Source: JAIXWP01 sp041391745 (GTDB lineage: Bacteria > Bacteroidota > Bacteroidia > Flavobacteriales_D > Sanyastnellaceae). From it: a stretch of 64,000 nucleotides of DNA. The notes beneath the pieces were generated by a model. The model searched no databases and was not told where the DNA came from. It saw nothing but the letters and a program-made list of their open reading frames with translations. The position numbers and the translations under genes are program-made. The stretch is from assembly GCA_041391745.1 (NCBI GenBank), contig JAWKNK010000010.1:1-64000 (forward strand), written 5' to 3'. How positions within the stretch are numbered: position 1 is the stretch's first letter; each line of letters starts with the position of its first letter. Shown here piece after piece: positions 25,294-33,883 of the stretch.

Positions 25294-25582
25294 TTTTTTT
25301 TCAAAAAAAATTCATTCCTCGATTTTTAAGGTTCATTCCAAAATTCATTTTTTCATACCTCAATAGTTGCAATTTGAGTCTCTTTTTTTGACTTCTTTCA
25401 GAAAAAATTTAACATTTGGAATCAGTTGCACTTGAGCGGGAATGAATTGCAAAATTCAAAACCCAAGTCACCAAAACCCTCATTTGGCGTGGCTTTCAGC
25501 CATTTTCAACCTATAACCAAATTTAAGCAGCTCCCGTAACAGACCTTGAACATCAGTTATTCACCTAATAAATGTTCACGCT
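25294..25582. other. Noncoding AT-rich gap
   Basis: 289 bp with long T and A runs (at 25294-25310 and 25385-25410) and no convincing frame. A promoter for the gene at 25583 is expected here, but no clean TAnnTTTG box is seen close to its ATG. Confidence 0.5.
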
Positions 25583-26137
25583 ATGAGATACCTTATACTT
25601 TTAACGCTGTGTGTGTATAGCATGGTTGGAAATGCCCAACTTGACTTTCCAAAGTGGCTTATGCCCGACACTTTAGGACAATATGTAGCTATACACGGGT
25701 TCATGTCGACACAAGTCGATAGTTTACCCACCCAGGGCGATATCATTGTGATAAAGCACGGTCCTGAAGCTTCATTGTACAAGTTTAGTACAGATGCAGA
25801 AGGAGCATTCAACATCTTTCTTCCCGCGAATGGTCAATACTCCATTCGATTTGAAAAGAAAGGACACATATCAAAAACGATTGACGTTTTTACCACGAAT
25901 GTGCCTCGTAAAGCTTGGAGGAATGTTTTTGCGCTCGACTTGATCGCTTATATGGAAGTACAGCCAGCCAATTTTAACGTAGCTGTATCAAAGGTTCCGT
26001 TCAACATTGCGAAGTACGACCCCGAATTTAAGTTCTTTGTTTTTGATGAAGAATTTGAGAAGACCAGACGCGCTGCGCTAGATGCAGAATTGAAAAGATG
26101 CAAAGAGCTCAACTTGGCGCAACAGAATATTCAGTAA
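25583..26137 (+). CDS. Hypothetical secreted protein
   Basis: 184 residues with a signal peptide ending GNAQ. Residues about 40-110 resemble a carboxypeptidase-regulatory-like beta-sandwich (GDIIVIKHGPEASLYKFSTD, AEGAFNIFLPANGQYSIRFE, KKGHISKTIDVFT), a common module in Bacteroidota periplasmic and outer-membrane proteins. The C-terminus is a charged helix (FDEEFEKTRRAALDAELKRC). No enzymatic motif. Convergent with the dehydrogenase gene, whose stop is adjacent. Confidence 0.75.
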   Translation: MRYLILLTLCVYSMVGNAQLDFPKWLMPDTLGQYVAIHGFMSTQVDSLPTQGDIIVIKHGPEASLYKFSTDAEGAFNIFLPANGQYSIRFEKKGHISKTIDVFTTNVPRKAWRNVFALDLIAYMEVQPANFNVAVSKVPFNIAKYDPEFKFFVFDEEFEKTRRAALDAELKRCKELNLAQQNIQ

Positions 26138-27064
26138 TTAAAAATCACGTAAAATTTTATCTGCTAAAAAAGAAGATAACTTCACATAAGACTCCACTGT
26201 CCATCCTGCGACGTGTGGCGAAAACAACACATTGTCAAACTCACTTAAAACTTTAAACTCACTATGATTTAAACCAATGTTTTCAAAAGATTTTTCTTCA
26301 TATTCGATCACATCAAGACAGGCACCTTTCAAAGTGCCGTCAGAAATAGCGGCAATCACAGCCGCTATTTTTACTACTGGCCCTCTCGATGTATTCATTA
26401 ATACAATGGATTTCTTGAATGAACTCAACCACGATTCATCTACCAAGTAATGCGTATCCTCTTTCAATGGGACATGAAGGCTTACAATGTCAGCTTGATC
26501 AAAAACTTCTTCCATTGAAACCTCTTCCACGCCTTCATTTCCAAAATTCTTTTTGTACTTGTCGAAAGCTATTACTCGACATCCGAACCCTTTAAGTCGT
26601 TTCGCGAATGCACTCCCCATCACACCATAACCTATGATGGCCACGGTCTTTCCTTCAATTTCAAAACCTCTATTTTTTTCGCGATTCCATTCCCTATTTC
26701 TTACTTCAGCATCAGCTCTCCGCAAATTGTTGGCAAACATCAGAAGCATTCCTATTGCATGTTCAGCAACAGCCGTGCTATTGCCCTCTGGACTATTGTA
26801 AACGATTACATTTCTATTGGCACAGGCCTCAAGATCTATGTTTTCAAGACCACTACCAGAGCGCGCAATAAATTTTAAATCTGGACTCTTGCTGAGAAAA
26901 GTATCATCAATCGTAAAACGACTTCGGATCACCAAGCCATTTACACCTTTCATGTTCAAATCCTCTTTAGAGGTCTTATAATCATGGATGCAATTCCAAC
27001 CTCTTTCAGCAATCAATCTTTCTTCAAGAATGGGATGAACAGAGTCAAGAAATAGAATATTCAT
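26138..27064 (-). CDS. D-isomer 2-hydroxyacid dehydrogenase (phosphoglycerate dehydrogenase-like)
   Basis: A 308-residue NAD-dependent enzyme. The Rossmann motif is GYGVMG at residues 145-150 followed by Asp in VIAFDKYKK; the substrate-domain segment FIARSGSGLENID contains the conserved Arg, and LFSPHVAGWT near the C-terminus contains the catalytic His. Text such as NSPEGNSTAVAEHAIGMLL is typical of 3-phosphoglycerate dehydrogenases, but this short form lacks an ACT domain and could act on another 2-hydroxyacid. Lies 9 bp downstream of mgtE in the same operon. Confidence 0.85.
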   Translation of the reverse strand: MNILFLDSVHPILEERLIAERGWNCIHDYKTSKEDLNMKGVNGLVIRSRFTIDDTFLSKSPDLKFIARSGSGLENIDLEACANRNVIVYNSPEGNSTAVAEHAIGMLLMFANNLRRADAEVRNREWNREKNRGFEIEGKTVAIIGYGVMGSAFAKRLKGFGCRVIAFDKYKKNFGNEGVEEVSMEEVFDQADIVSLHVPLKEDTHYLVDESWLSSFKKSIVLMNTSRGPVVKIAAVIAAISDGTLKGACLDVIEYEEKSFENIGLNHSEFKVLSEFDNVLFSPHVAGWTVESYVKLSSFLADKILRDF

Positions 27065-27073
27065 TTGATCAAA

Positions 27074-28441
27074 TTAAACGGCCATTCCGAGAATCCAATG
27101 ACCGATTGAGAAGTAAATTATCAGACCGAAAATGTCGTTTAATGTAGTTACGAATGGTCCTGTAGCTAATGCAGGGTCGATTTTAAATCGGTGCAGTGTC
27201 ATCGGAATCCATGTTCCAAAGAAGCTGGCGAAAATGATTACTGCAAACAAAGCGATAGAAGCTGTCAAACTCAAGCTGTAATCTATTTGGAAAAGCATGC
27301 TCACACCAAAAATAATTAAGCTACAGATGGCGCCATTGAATAAACCAACTCCAAGTTCTTTTGCCAGTTTTTGTCCAAGTGTTTCGTCCAGCGCACTTTT
27401 ATAAGCTAATGCCTTTACCACAAGTGCGGCAGATTGTACCCCAACATTTCCCCCCATCGCAGCGATGAGCGGCATGAATACGGCCATTTGGGGATTTTCG
27501 GTAATATCAAAAACACCAATGATGTTGGCACTAATCATTCCTCCCATCATACCGATGAGCAGCCATGGCAAGCGCGCACGTGTAAGTGTCAATATGCTAT
27601 CACCAGATTCAACGTCTTCGGAGATACCACTTGCCATTTGGTAATCTTTATCCGCTTCATCTTGAATCACATCCACGATGTCATCGATCGTGATGCGGCC
27701 AAGTAAAATTCCTAATTCATTCACTACAGGAAGTGCTACCAAATCGTATTTCTGCATGATGTTAGCTACTTCCTCTGCATCCGTGTAGTCAAGTACTGTG
27801 CGCACTTTAGAATCGGTAAACAATTCGCGAATAGTGGTGCGCATTGATGCGCTTGCGAAAATCATCGTTTTTACACTGAGTGTACCTAGAAGTCCACCCT
27901 TATCATCCACAACGTAAATGGTATAAATGTGATCAAGATCTTCCGCTTGCTTGCGCATCTCACGAATAGCTTGTGCAACGCTCCAGTTTTGGTTTACGCG
28001 CACCAATTCCTTTCCCATCAAGGCACCGGCCGTTCCTTCTTCATAGTTAAGAAGGTCGATGATGTCACTGGCTTGTTCCTCATCCTCGATGAGCGCGATT
28101 ACTTCCTCTAATTTTTCTTCAGAAAGTTCAGAAAGTACGTCTGCAGCGTCATCGGAATCGATAATACCGATAAGGTCTTCGGCAATTTCTCGGCTAGTAA
28201 GACTTGAAAGGAGCTTTTCTCTGACATCTTCATCGAGCTCCAGCATTCCATCTGCCGCTCGCTCTTCCTCTAGAATTCTATATAAATAGACCGCCTCTTC
28301 CCTACGCAGCTCATTGATGAGTTCACCAATATCTGCGGGGTGTAAATCTTTGGTTACTTCGTGAAGGGCAGTGTCCTTGCCATCTGCAATCCACTCACGA
28401 ATCTCCGAAAGAAGCTCTTTGGTAAGATTCCATTGTTGCAT
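27074..28441 (-). CDS. mgtE: Magnesium transporter MgtE
   Basis: 455 residues: an N-terminal superhelical MgtE_N domain (about 10-125, IADGKDTALHEVTKDLHPAD), two CBS domains (about 130-255, GALMGKELVRVNQNWSVAQA...VVNELGILLGRITIDDIVDV), a connecting helix, and a five-helix pore domain (RLPWLLIGMMGGMISANIIG, AAMGGNVGVQSAALVVKALA). Full family length. Mg2+ bound by the cytosolic domains gates the channel. TACCTTTG at 28487-28480 is its promoter element. Confidence 0.95.
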   Translation of the reverse strand: MQQWNLTKELLSEIREWIADGKDTALHEVTKDLHPADIGELINELRREEAVYLYRILEEERAADGMLELDEDVREKLLSSLTSREIAEDLIGIIDSDDAADVLSELSEEKLEEVIALIEDEEQASDIIDLLNYEEGTAGALMGKELVRVNQNWSVAQAIREMRKQAEDLDHIYTIYVVDDKGGLLGTLSVKTMIFASASMRTTIRELFTDSKVRTVLDYTDAEEVANIMQKYDLVALPVVNELGILLGRITIDDIVDVIQDEADKDYQMASGISEDVESGDSILTLTRARLPWLLIGMMGGMISANIIGVFDITENPQMAVFMPLIAAMGGNVGVQSAALVVKALAYKSALDETLGQKLAKELGVGLFNGAICSLIIFGVSMLFQIDYSLSLTASIALFAVIIFASFFGTWIPMTLHRFKIDPALATGPFVTTLNDIFGLIIYFSIGHWILGMAV

Positions 28442-28479
28442 AAGGGAACGGGACTATCCATGGGTTAAAATTACTCGTG

Positions 28480-28487
28480 CAAAGGTA
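28480..28487 (-). promoter_or_regulatory. -7 element of mgtE
   Basis: TACCTTTG on the minus strand (full TAnnTTTG match), in the short gap between the TPR gene end and mgtE; predicted leader of about 35 nt. Confidence 0.5.
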
Positions 28488-28499
28488 GGGCAAAAAAAA

Positions 28500-29000
28500 C
28501 TAACCGATGGCCTTTTTCTTTTTGCAACGCTCAATAGAATTGAGGTATGTATCAATATTCTTGTCCACCAAACTCATTCGAGCGGCCAATTTATAATTCT
28601 CGATGGCATCTTCGAAGTTTCCTTGCATTTCGTTGGCAATTCCCAGTTCGCTGTACATACCTGGCTTATCAATACCTGGAACTTCGAGTGCTTGCCTCAA
28701 CAATTCTTTCTGTTCATCATACTTTCCTAATGTGGAAAGTAAGATCGACATGTTGAGATAGATCGGAGTATAATTCGGATCGAGAGCAACACATTTTCTG
28801 TACATCTCTTCCGCTTTCGCGTAATCGCGGTATTTGGTTTCATATATCCACCCAAGGTGATTGTATGCTCTGCCATAGGTTGGATCTTCCACCAGAATGA
28901 TTTCGAGTGTAGAAAATGCTTCGGTAATTTTATTTTCTTTGATTAGTGCATCTGCTTCAAAAAACAAATCATCCAATCGCTGTCTTTGCAAAAAATCCAT
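28500..29000 (-). CDS. TPR-repeat protein
   Basis: 166 residues with three to four tetratricopeptide repeats (AFSTLEIILVEDPTYGRAYN, KAEEMYRKCVALDPNYTPIY, DAIENYKLAARMS). No signal peptide, so probably cytoplasmic scaffold. It is the last gene of a minus-strand run (hydrolase, YARHG, DUF2306, TPR), 13 bp after the DUF2306 gene. Confidence 0.8.
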   Translation of the reverse strand: MDFLQRQRLDDLFFEADALIKENKITEAFSTLEIILVEDPTYGRAYNHLGWIYETKYRDYAKAEEMYRKCVALDPNYTPIYLNMSILLSTLGKYDEQKELLRQALEVPGIDKPGMYSELGIANEMQGNFEDAIENYKLAARMSLVDKNIDTYLNSIERCKKKKAIG

Positions 29001-29013
29001 TGTAGTAATGTGT

Positions 29014-29640
29014 TTAAAAAGGCTTCTTTTTCCAAAGTAAAAAAGCCACCAATAAATTAGGAACCCATCCTAGCCAAGCCACTATGCGATAGGCATCCAT
29101 CGGAGGAGGTTGAAATGCCCAAACTATTCCCATCTTCCATAACCTCAAAGTGACTGCGCTCAAAGTAAGTGCATAACTGAGTATCATCCAATTTCTATGT
29201 TGAATGAAATCTTTATTTTTTGCAGAACGAAAAGCCTGTAAAGTGGAAGTCATCCAAAATATAGCAAGCAAAGAGAAACCAATCTGTGAGGAAAATCCTC
29301 CGTTGGCAAAAAGAGCCATTATAAACCCAGATGGACCACTCAGCCCGAGAATAACTGCTACGTAAAGCTTGCCTACATTTCGATGAACGGATGAATTGCT
29401 TCTAAACTTCTTATTGAATTGCGTGAATCCAGCAAGCAAAGCAAGCATACTAGTGTAAACGTGAACATAAAATGCAACGCGATAAAATGGCAATTGAACT
29501 TGAGATTGCTTGATTTTAAGAAAAGCCACATCGAAGCGCATTGGCACATATTGCAACGTGATTTCCAACATCAGGTAGGAAAAGAACGCCAACAACAGAA
29601 TGAGGCTCCAATAAGCCCATTTTTTACCTGCCAAAAACAT
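29014..29640 (-). CDS. DUF2306 membrane protein
   Basis: 208 residues from MFLAGKKWAYW (29640), with about six membrane segments and the DUF2306 pattern (VHVYTSMLALLAGFTQF, VHRNVGKLYV, DFIQHRNWMILSYALTLSAV) including conserved His residues in helices. Function unknown; such proteins resemble small redox or transport membrane proteins. The start lies within the end of the YARHG gene, arguing for coupling. Confidence 0.82.
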   Translation of the reverse strand: MFLAGKKWAYWSLILLLAFFSYLMLEITLQYVPMRFDVAFLKIKQSQVQLPFYRVAFYVHVYTSMLALLAGFTQFNKKFRSNSSVHRNVGKLYVAVILGLSGPSGFIMALFANGGFSSQIGFSLLAIFWMTSTLQAFRSAKNKDFIQHRNWMILSYALTLSAVTLRLWKMGIVWAFQPPPMDAYRIVAWLGWVPNLLVAFLLWKKKPF

Positions 29641-30574
29641 CGTAATATTCTTCAGCATGCTCCTCGTAACGCAGCAGCAAGTCAATGTTCTTTAGTTCTA
29701 AATCGGTAAGCTCATGCGCCACTTCAGTTTGACAAGGCACGTACCAAGGAGCATATCCAAAATAGTTCATGAATTTTTGATCTTTAAAAATGTATCCGTG
29801 TCTAGCGAAAATGGAATTACGCAAAACTAGGATATCGCCTTTCTTCATATTCTCTACGTCACTTTCAGTTAGCAACTCTTTAGATGTATTGTACTTGTAA
29901 GCCGCATCCGTATTGGTGAAGTACGAGTCTAATTCATAAACAGTAGTATCTCCGTTTTCATCAACATAAAAATCTCTGATTATTTTTTTATTCGAATCAT
30001 CAATAAATGGCCAATCAATATCATTCACACTACTTTCAGGATCGTAAGCAAAAAGCCTTTTTTCCATTTCGAAATCATTTGCACCAGAAAGGTGCACATT
30101 AATTATTGAAAGGACACTGTCCATTTCCGAAATGGTAGCGCTGCAGCTGTATCTTAAGTCTCCAGGAGTGTTTAAATTCATGCTATACACACCCTCATTA
30201 TATTTCACAGTACCACCTATTTCTTTCTTTAATCCATTCACTACCAAATAACCAACTACTTTATCGTCGTTGAATTTGTCAATATGAAGATTGGTAAAGT
30301 ACCATGGGTGGTAATATTCGTCTTCCATATATTCAGTTTTTATTGAGTCAAGGCTTTCAACCCAACCCACCCAGTCACCGATTAAATCCTCTTGGGAGTA
30401 TATCACCAGATTCTTGGTTACTTCAGACGGTAACTCTGGTTCTATGACTTTGGATACACTATCTCGAAACGCCTGCATTTCATTCAATTTTGATGGCATA
30501 ACTTCAGGAGAAGGATATAGTGCAAATGCAGAAATTCCTGCTACTACTACAAGGACAATTATTAGTGTTTTCAT
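29624..30574 (-). CDS. YARHG-domain protein
   Basis: 316 residues with an N-terminal membrane anchor or signal (TLIIVLVVVAGISAFALYP). The C-terminal ~75 residues are a YARHG domain (LVLRNSIFARHGYIFKDQKF, YFGYAPWYVP), a short extracellular module of unknown ligand. The middle is beta-rich and unassigned. Located 12 bp after the alpha/beta hydrolase gene; same operon. Confidence 0.85.
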   Translation of the reverse strand: MKTLIIVLVVVAGISAFALYPSPEVMPSKLNEMQAFRDSVSKVIEPELPSEVTKNLVIYSQEDLIGDWVGWVESLDSIKTEYMEDEYYHPWYFTNLHIDKFNDDKVVGYLVVNGLKKEIGGTVKYNEGVYSMNLNTPGDLRYSCSATISEMDSVLSIINVHLSGANDFEMEKRLFAYDPESSVNDIDWPFIDDSNKKIIRDFYVDENGDTTVYELDSYFTNTDAAYKYNTSKELLTESDVENMKKGDILVLRNSIFARHGYIFKDQKFMNYFGYAPWYVPCQTEVAHELTDLELKNIDLLLRYEEHAEEYYDVFGR

Positions 30575-30586
30575 GAAAGAAGAAGT

Positions 30587-31513
30587 TTAGTTTTTGGATA
30601 AAATCTTAAAAAATTCCGTTTGTTGATCGATAAAAACCGAATGCGAACAGTTGTCCAAATAAAAAACATTTTCAGCTCCGATTAACGACTGTAAATCATT
30701 TATTTGAGCTTCGGAATACAATCCATCTTCGCGGCCATAAATGCCAATAATTTTTAATCCTTTTTTTCGAAGGTTCGCAATGTTGGAAGTCAAGTCCAGC
30801 GTGGTGTAGCCTTCATTTTTCCAAAATCCCATCGGCGAAACTTGATCCATCTTACTAAAATAATTTTTTAGGGGCGACGTTTGGATAGATTGCATCAATT
30901 TGACTGATGCTTCCGAAGGATTTTTAGGAGAGTAAAATCCATTACTCATAGCGTGCATAAAACTGTAGGAAGCATACATCAGTGAAGTCGTGTCCATTTT
31001 TTCAAGCATCTCTGCATATTTCAAATTCGCTGAGTCTCCTTTTTCTATGTATAAATTTTTACAGGTAGAAATAATATGTCTAAATGACTTTTGCAAGTTC
31101 ACCGGTGCCCCAACATAGACGATTTCTTCTACCTTTTCTGGATGAGCTTCAGCAAATTTTGTTGCTACCATTCCACCAAAACTATGTCCGATAAGTGACA
31201 CTTTTTCGAACTTATATGACGTAATGATGCTATCTAAATCATGTATGGTCTGATCGAAGGTATATGCTGCCTTTTTCTCGGCACTTCTTCCCTCACCTCT
31301 TCTGTCATATACAATAACAAAGTAACCTTCCTGAGCCAGGGCTTCTGCCGTGGATGCTTCGAAGCTCGCAGAGTTGTATCCAGGCCCGCCATGCAGGAAG
31401 ACAATGGGTTTCGCATGACCTTCGCCAAAGGTTTTAACATAAATTTCAGATTGACCAAAACTCGCGATGGAGGTGATAATCAGTAATAGTAGAAGGTGCA
31501 GCGATTTATTCAT
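30587..31513 (-). CDS. Secreted alpha/beta hydrolase (proline iminopeptidase-like)
   Basis: 308 residues from MNKSLHLLLLL (31513), with a signal peptide ending ASFGQ. The oxyanion motif HGGPG is at residues 41-45, the nucleophile elbow GHSFGG at 109-114 (Ser111), and C-terminal GREDGLYSE and NCSHSVFID give the Asp and His regions. HGGPG is characteristic of proline iminopeptidases and related esterases. Exported, so it may trim peptides or esters outside the cytoplasm. The longer frame to 31612 is rejected because the signal peptide and -7 box fit 31513. Confidence 0.85.
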   Translation of the reverse strand: MNKSLHLLLLLIITSIASFGQSEIYVKTFGEGHAKPIVFLHGGPGYNSASFEASTAEALAQEGYFVIVYDRRGEGRSAEKKAAYTFDQTIHDLDSIITSYKFEKVSLIGHSFGGMVATKFAEAHPEKVEEIVYVGAPVNLQKSFRHIISTCKNLYIEKGDSANLKYAEMLEKMDTTSLMYASYSFMHAMSNGFYSPKNPSEASVKLMQSIQTSPLKNYFSKMDQVSPMGFWKNEGYTTLDLTSNIANLRKKGLKIIGIYGREDGLYSEAQINDLQSLIGAENVFYLDNCSHSVFIDQQTEFFKILSKN

Positions 31514-31516
31514 GTT

Positions 31517-31524
31517 CAAATATA
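31517..31524 (-). promoter_or_regulatory. -7 element of the hydrolase operon, 3 bp from its ATG
   Basis: TATATTTG on the minus strand (full TAnnTTTG match) followed by AAC and then the ATG at 31513; predicts a leaderless transcript. Confidence 0.5.
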
Positions 31525-31569
31525 GCGAAAGGGCTTCGGAGGATAAGCCGTGATTGAAAGAAATTGAAT

Positions 31570-31577
31570 TACTTTCG
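31570..31577 (+). promoter_or_regulatory. Near -7 element of the thioesterase gene, 4 bp from its ATG
   Basis: TACTTTCG (one mismatch to TAnnTTTG) followed by CGCC and the ATG at 31582. Confidence 0.4.
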
Positions 31578-31581
31578 CGCC

Positions 31582-32094
31582 ATGAAAAAGACCGTAAAAG
31601 CAAGCGAAACAAAAGCCATTGGCACTTATCTCGTTTTACCAGAAAATACCAACACCTTAGGTAACTTAATGGGAGGTCAGTTGCTACATTGGATGGACAT
31701 CATTTCGGCCATCAGCGCTCATCGTTTTAGCAAGCGTATTGTAGTAACCGCAGCAGTAAACAACGTGTCTTTTCAGCAACCTATCAAGCAAGGAGATATT
31801 GTAACCATTGAAGCTAAAGTTTCAAGATCATTTAGTTCTTCTATGGAGGTTTACATGGAAGTTTTTGTGGAAGACAACTATGTAGGTAAAAAAATCAAGT
31901 GTAATGAAGCGATTTACACTTTTGTAGCTGTTGACCAATTGGGAAATCCAATTGATGTTCCAGAGCTTTTACCAGAGACAGAAGAAGAACAAAAGCGCTT
32001 CGACGGAGCTCTTCGCAGAAGACAATTACGATTGATTCTAGCTGGAAAAATGAAACCTGAAGAAGCTTCTGAACTTAAGGCTTTGTTTGATTAA
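31582..32094 (+). CDS. Acyl-CoA thioesterase (hotdog fold, YciA/BFIT type)
   Basis: 170 residues from MKKTVKASETKAIG (31582). Hotdog signature: LVLPENTNTLGNLMGGQLLHWMD with the conserved N/G residues of the active-site helix, and VSFQQPIKQGDIVTIEAKV for the central strands. It hydrolyses acyl-CoA thioesters in the cytoplasm. The C-terminal 40 residues are a charged helical extension. Divergent from the hydrolase operon and convergent with the GT9 gene. Confidence 0.9.
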   Translation: MKKTVKASETKAIGTYLVLPENTNTLGNLMGGQLLHWMDIISAISAHRFSKRIVVTAAVNNVSFQQPIKQGDIVTIEAKVSRSFSSSMEVYMEVFVEDNYVGKKIKCNEAIYTFVAVDQLGNPIDVPELLPETEEEQKRFDGALRRRQLRLILAGKMKPEEASELKALFD

Positions 32095-33064
32095 GAATAT
32101 TTTTTGCAGCGGCCACAACTTCTTCAACACTAATCGCTTGAATACAGCGATTGTCGTTTCCGTACTTACACTTGTTTCCTAGCTTACTGCATGGTCGTTT
32201 TTTTCTACCATGAGGTTCTACAATCACACTTAGATTTCCTGGACGATAGGGATACATTCCAAGACTTGGCGTAGTGCATCCCCAAAGCGAAATGATATTT
32301 TTCCCAAAAGCAGAAGCGATGTGCATCAAACCTGTATCACCTGTAATGACAAGGTCCGCATGTTCTGAAGCATAGGCGCTTTGATGGATCGACCACTGTC
32401 CTACACCATTGATTACATCAGGCAACGAAGCTGCGATTTTATTCGCTGTTTCAACATCCTCCTTGCCGCCAAGCAAAACAATTTGTCCTGGAATTTGGGA
32501 AATGATTTCAATCAATTTCTCCGCTTCCATTCTTTTACCAATGTGAGCACCTCCAATTGCAAATGCAGTGTAATGATTTGGCAACTGTAAGTTCGCTTCA
32601 AAATTTTCAGGATAAAAATAATCCAACCCTTGCCCATCATCCGTTGTACCGAAAGCGTGCAACGCGTCCAAGTAGCGATCTACAATGTGTTTTTCGGGCA
32701 TCAGGTTCCATCCAAAGTTGACCAGTAACCACTTTTTTACATTCAATTTTTTAAATGTAAAATTGAGTTTCTTCAATCTTCTTTTTACAATGCGCGAGCG
32801 GATGTTGCTGTGCAAATCAATCACATAATGAAACTCTTCTTTCAACAGCTCGGGCATCACCTCCTGCACCGATTTATCGATAGCGTGCACCTTTGCGATG
32901 TATGGATTGGGCTCGAGGAGATTTGCAAAATTCTTTTTAGTCAAAAAATGGATTTCAATATCGCCATCCAATTGCTGCTTAAGTCTTCTGATTACCGGAG
33001 TGGTAAGCACAATATCGCCCATTGAACTGAAGCGAATGATGAGAATCTTTGCGGCGTTTGACAT
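32075..33064 (-). CDS. Glycosyltransferase family 9 (heptosyltransferase-like)
   Basis: 329 residues from MSNAAKILIIRFSSMGDIVL (33064), the characteristic GT9 start; the longer frame to 33130 is excluded by a -7 box at 33076-33069. Two Rossmann domains: acceptor side (VIDLHSNIRSRI) and donor side (GGAHIGKRMEAEKL, LVITGDTGLMHIASAFG, ISLWGCTTPS). Probably adds a sugar to lipopolysaccharide core. The tail KKRPCSKLGNKCKYGN is Cys-rich and conserved in Bacteroidota members. Overlaps the thioesterase 3' end by 20 bp. Confidence 0.88.
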   Translation of the reverse strand: MSNAAKILIIRFSSMGDIVLTTPVIRRLKQQLDGDIEIHFLTKKNFANLLEPNPYIAKVHAIDKSVQEVMPELLKEEFHYVIDLHSNIRSRIVKRRLKKLNFTFKKLNVKKWLLVNFGWNLMPEKHIVDRYLDALHAFGTTDDGQGLDYFYPENFEANLQLPNHYTAFAIGGAHIGKRMEAEKLIEIISQIPGQIVLLGGKEDVETANKIAASLPDVINGVGQWSIHQSAYASEHADLVITGDTGLMHIASAFGKNIISLWGCTTPSLGMYPYRPGNLSVIVEPHGRKKRPCSKLGNKCKYGNDNRCIQAISVEEVVAAAKNILNQTKP

Positions 33065-33068
33065 GGCG

Positions 33069-33076
33069 CAAATATA
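33069..33076 (-). promoter_or_regulatory. -7 element of the GT9 gene, 4 bp from its ATG
   Basis: TATATTTG on the minus strand followed by CGCC and the ATG at 33064. Mirrors the tatD promoter 15 bp away. Confidence 0.5.
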
Positions 33077-33091
33077 GAGGTGAAGTGCAAT

Positions 33092-33099
33092 TATATTTG
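33092..33099 (+). promoter_or_regulatory. -7 element of tatD, 4 bp from its ATG
   Basis: TATATTTG followed by CGGC and the ATG at 33104. Confidence 0.5.
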
Positions 33100-33103
33100 C
33101 GGC

Positions 33104-33883
33104 ATGAAATGGATTGATACACACGCGCATGTTTACCTTCCCGACTTCAAAGAAGATCGTGCAGAGTGGATAGCGCGTGCCAAGAAAGAAGGAGTAGAGA
33201 AAATCTATCTACCGAATATTGATTTGGAAAGTATTCCGATGATCAAAGAATTGGTAGCATTGGATAGTGAAATGTTCATTCCAATGATGGGATTGCATCC
33301 CTGTGATGTGAAGGAAAATTACCAAGAAGTACTCGATAAGCTTTATGGTGAATTTCAAGCGAGTCGATATGTAGCAGTTGGTGAGATTGGAATTGACCTG
33401 TATTGGGATAAGTCGACCCTTGCTTGGCAAATCGATGCTTTTCAGAGGCAAATCCAGTGGTCGATTGACATGGATATTCCTTTCGTGATTCACGCGAGAG
33501 AAGCCTTTGACGAGATATTTGAAGTACTGGATGGGTTCGAAGCCTCTCAACTCAGAGGTATTTTCCATTGCTTCACTGGCAATGTCGATCAGGCCAAAAA
33601 AGTGATGAGTTATGGTGGATTCAAGATGGGAATTGGAGGAGTGATCAGTTATCCTAAATCGGATTTGAAAGAAGTATTGAAAGAAATACCAATGGAATAT
33701 TTGGTTTTGGAAACGGATGCACCATTTTTGACCCCAAAACCATATCGTGGTAAGCGCAACGAATCCAGCTACATTCCGATTATCGGCTCGCACGTGGCAG
33801 AAGCTAAAGGAATAGAAATGGAAGAAGTAGCGCGAATTACCACCGCCAATGCATTTGAAATATTCGGAGGACCTGCACATTGA
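33104..33883 (+). CDS. tatD: TatD-family metal-dependent deoxyribonuclease
   Basis: 259 residues from MKWIDTHAHVYL (33104). Metal ligands: HxH at residues 7 and 9, the Glu in VAVGEIGIDLYW, H in VIHAREAFDE, H in GIFHCFTGN, and D in VLETDAPFLTPKPYRGK. Cytoplasmic 3'-5' DNase of the TIM-barrel amidohydrolase group. Its TGA overlaps the TTG start of ansA, so the two are co-translated. Confidence 0.93.
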   Translation: MKWIDTHAHVYLPDFKEDRAEWIARAKKEGVEKIYLPNIDLESIPMIKELVALDSEMFIPMMGLHPCDVKENYQEVLDKLYGEFQASRYVAVGEIGIDLYWDKSTLAWQIDAFQRQIQWSIDMDIPFVIHAREAFDEIFEVLDGFEASQLRGIFHCFTGNVDQAKKVMSYGGFKMGIGGVISYPKSDLKEVLKEIPMEYLVLETDAPFLTPKPYRGKRNESSYIPIIGSHVAEAKGIEMEEVARITTANAFEIFGGPAH

